Shown here piece after piece: positions 63,746 to 64,000 of a stretch of 64,000 nt of DNA. How positions within the stretch are numbered: the first letter of the stretch is position 1; every line of letters starts with the position of its first letter. The stretch covers positions 1 through 64,000 of the forward strand of contig JAHEBM010000016.1 in NCBI GenBank assembly GCA_024642245.1. Direction: 5' to 3'. Both the position numbers and the translations under genes were made by a program. The stretch comes from Haliea sp. Lineage in GTDB: Bacteria > Pseudomonadota > Gammaproteobacteria > Pseudomonadales > Halieaceae. The notes beneath the pieces were generated by a model that had not been told where the DNA came from, did not search any database, and was given only the letters and a program-made list of their open reading frames with translations.

Positions 63746-64000
63746 ATGGAGCGCTGTCGTAATGGCGATCGACGGGCCTTGCAGCTGCTCGTGGAAAGGT
63801 ACCAGCGCCCCGTATTCAATGCCGCGTATCGCATACTCGGCAACAGGGATGACGCGGCAGATGCCACACAGGTCACTTTTCTGAAGGTTTTTGAGCATCT
63901 GGATAGCTATGACGCGAAATACAAGCTGTTCAGCTGGATTTACCGGATAGTCGTTAATGAATCCATCGACCAGCTTAAACGCAAGCACCAACTCCAGGCA
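63746..64000 (+). CDS. ECF-type RNA polymerase sigma factor, N-terminal part
   Basis: The last 255 bp encode the start of an extracytoplasmic-function sigma factor, cut by the window end. Visible residues are MERCRNGDRRALQLLVERYQ, the start of region 2, then AYRILGNRDDAADATQ and the later SWIYRIVVNESIDQLKRK (region 2.4 side). ATG 63746 is the only canonical start, but family members usually begin about ten residues earlier, so a non-standard start near CTG 63722 is possible. It lies 97 bp after the STAS gene. Whether the STAS/kinase pair acts on it is unproven. Confidence 0.85.
   Translation, partial: MERCRNGDRRALQLLVERYQRPVFNAAYRILGNRDDAADATQVTFLKVFEHLDSYDAKYKLFSWIYRIVVNESIDQLKRKHQLQA

Overview
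The window is about 60% GC by eye, densely coded and carries no mobile element, rRNA, tRNA or CRISPR array that I can see. The gene set points to a free-living, aerobic gammaproteobacterium. RlmJ, EpmB, PpnN, the PuuA/PuuB pair and the MoxR-DUF58-DUF4381-Bat operon are typical of that class. The wax-ester synthase, PhaF-like phasin, NhaD antiporter and PQQ dehydrogenase suggest a marine, lipid- or PHA-storing lineage such as the OM60/NOR5 (Halieaceae) group. That placement is inference; no marker gene settles it.

Layout. 0-12.5 kb: exported acylase, NhaD antiporter, a metallo-deacylase-like protein, a UPF0114 membrane protein, aquaporin, a DUF885 protein with the nucleotide nucleosidase PpnN, and a VOC-VOC-SRPBCC fusion. 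13-21 kb: SYLF protein, 3-hydroxyacyl-CoA dehydrogenase, DUF2934-Hsp20, a phasin with a histone-H1-like tail, CBS and cupin proteins, RlmJ, a WS/DGAT acyltransferase and an outer-membrane barrel protein with a strong terminator.

21.3-38.8 kb is the metabolic core. A plus-strand operon (mcd-mch-ecm-meaB-mcl) encodes the second half of the ethylmalonyl-CoA pathway, from ethylmalonyl-CoA to glyoxylate plus propionyl-CoA. It converges on a minus-strand operon (acyl-CoA carboxyltransferase, biotin carboxylase-BCCP, methylmalonyl-CoA epimerase, methylmalonyl-CoA mutase, a second MeaB and a Rieske protein) that takes propionyl-CoA to succinyl-CoA. Together they form a nearly complete acetyl-CoA assimilation route. 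The hallmark enzyme crotonyl-CoA carboxylase/reductase is not in the window. The carboxyltransferase has Ala where propionyl-CoA carboxylases have a specificity-setting Asp. An AtuA-DUF4387 pair is divergent from the carboxylase operon, with an inverted repeat between them.

39-51.7 kb: 2OG-Fe(II) oxygenase, PQQ dehydrogenase, FAH-family protein, HNH endonuclease, the MoxR/Bat operon, GcvT, a shikimate-kinase-like protein and a small acidic protein. 51.9-64 kb: B12-binding radical SAM protein with a small zinc ribbon; a minus-strand puuA-membrane protein-mtnA run divergent from puuB (polyamine and methylthio-sugar metabolism); EpmB; an SDR; a SnoaL-like protein; and a partner-switching module (GAF-PP2C phosphatase, anti-sigma-type kinase, STAS protein) followed by an ECF sigma factor cut by the window end.
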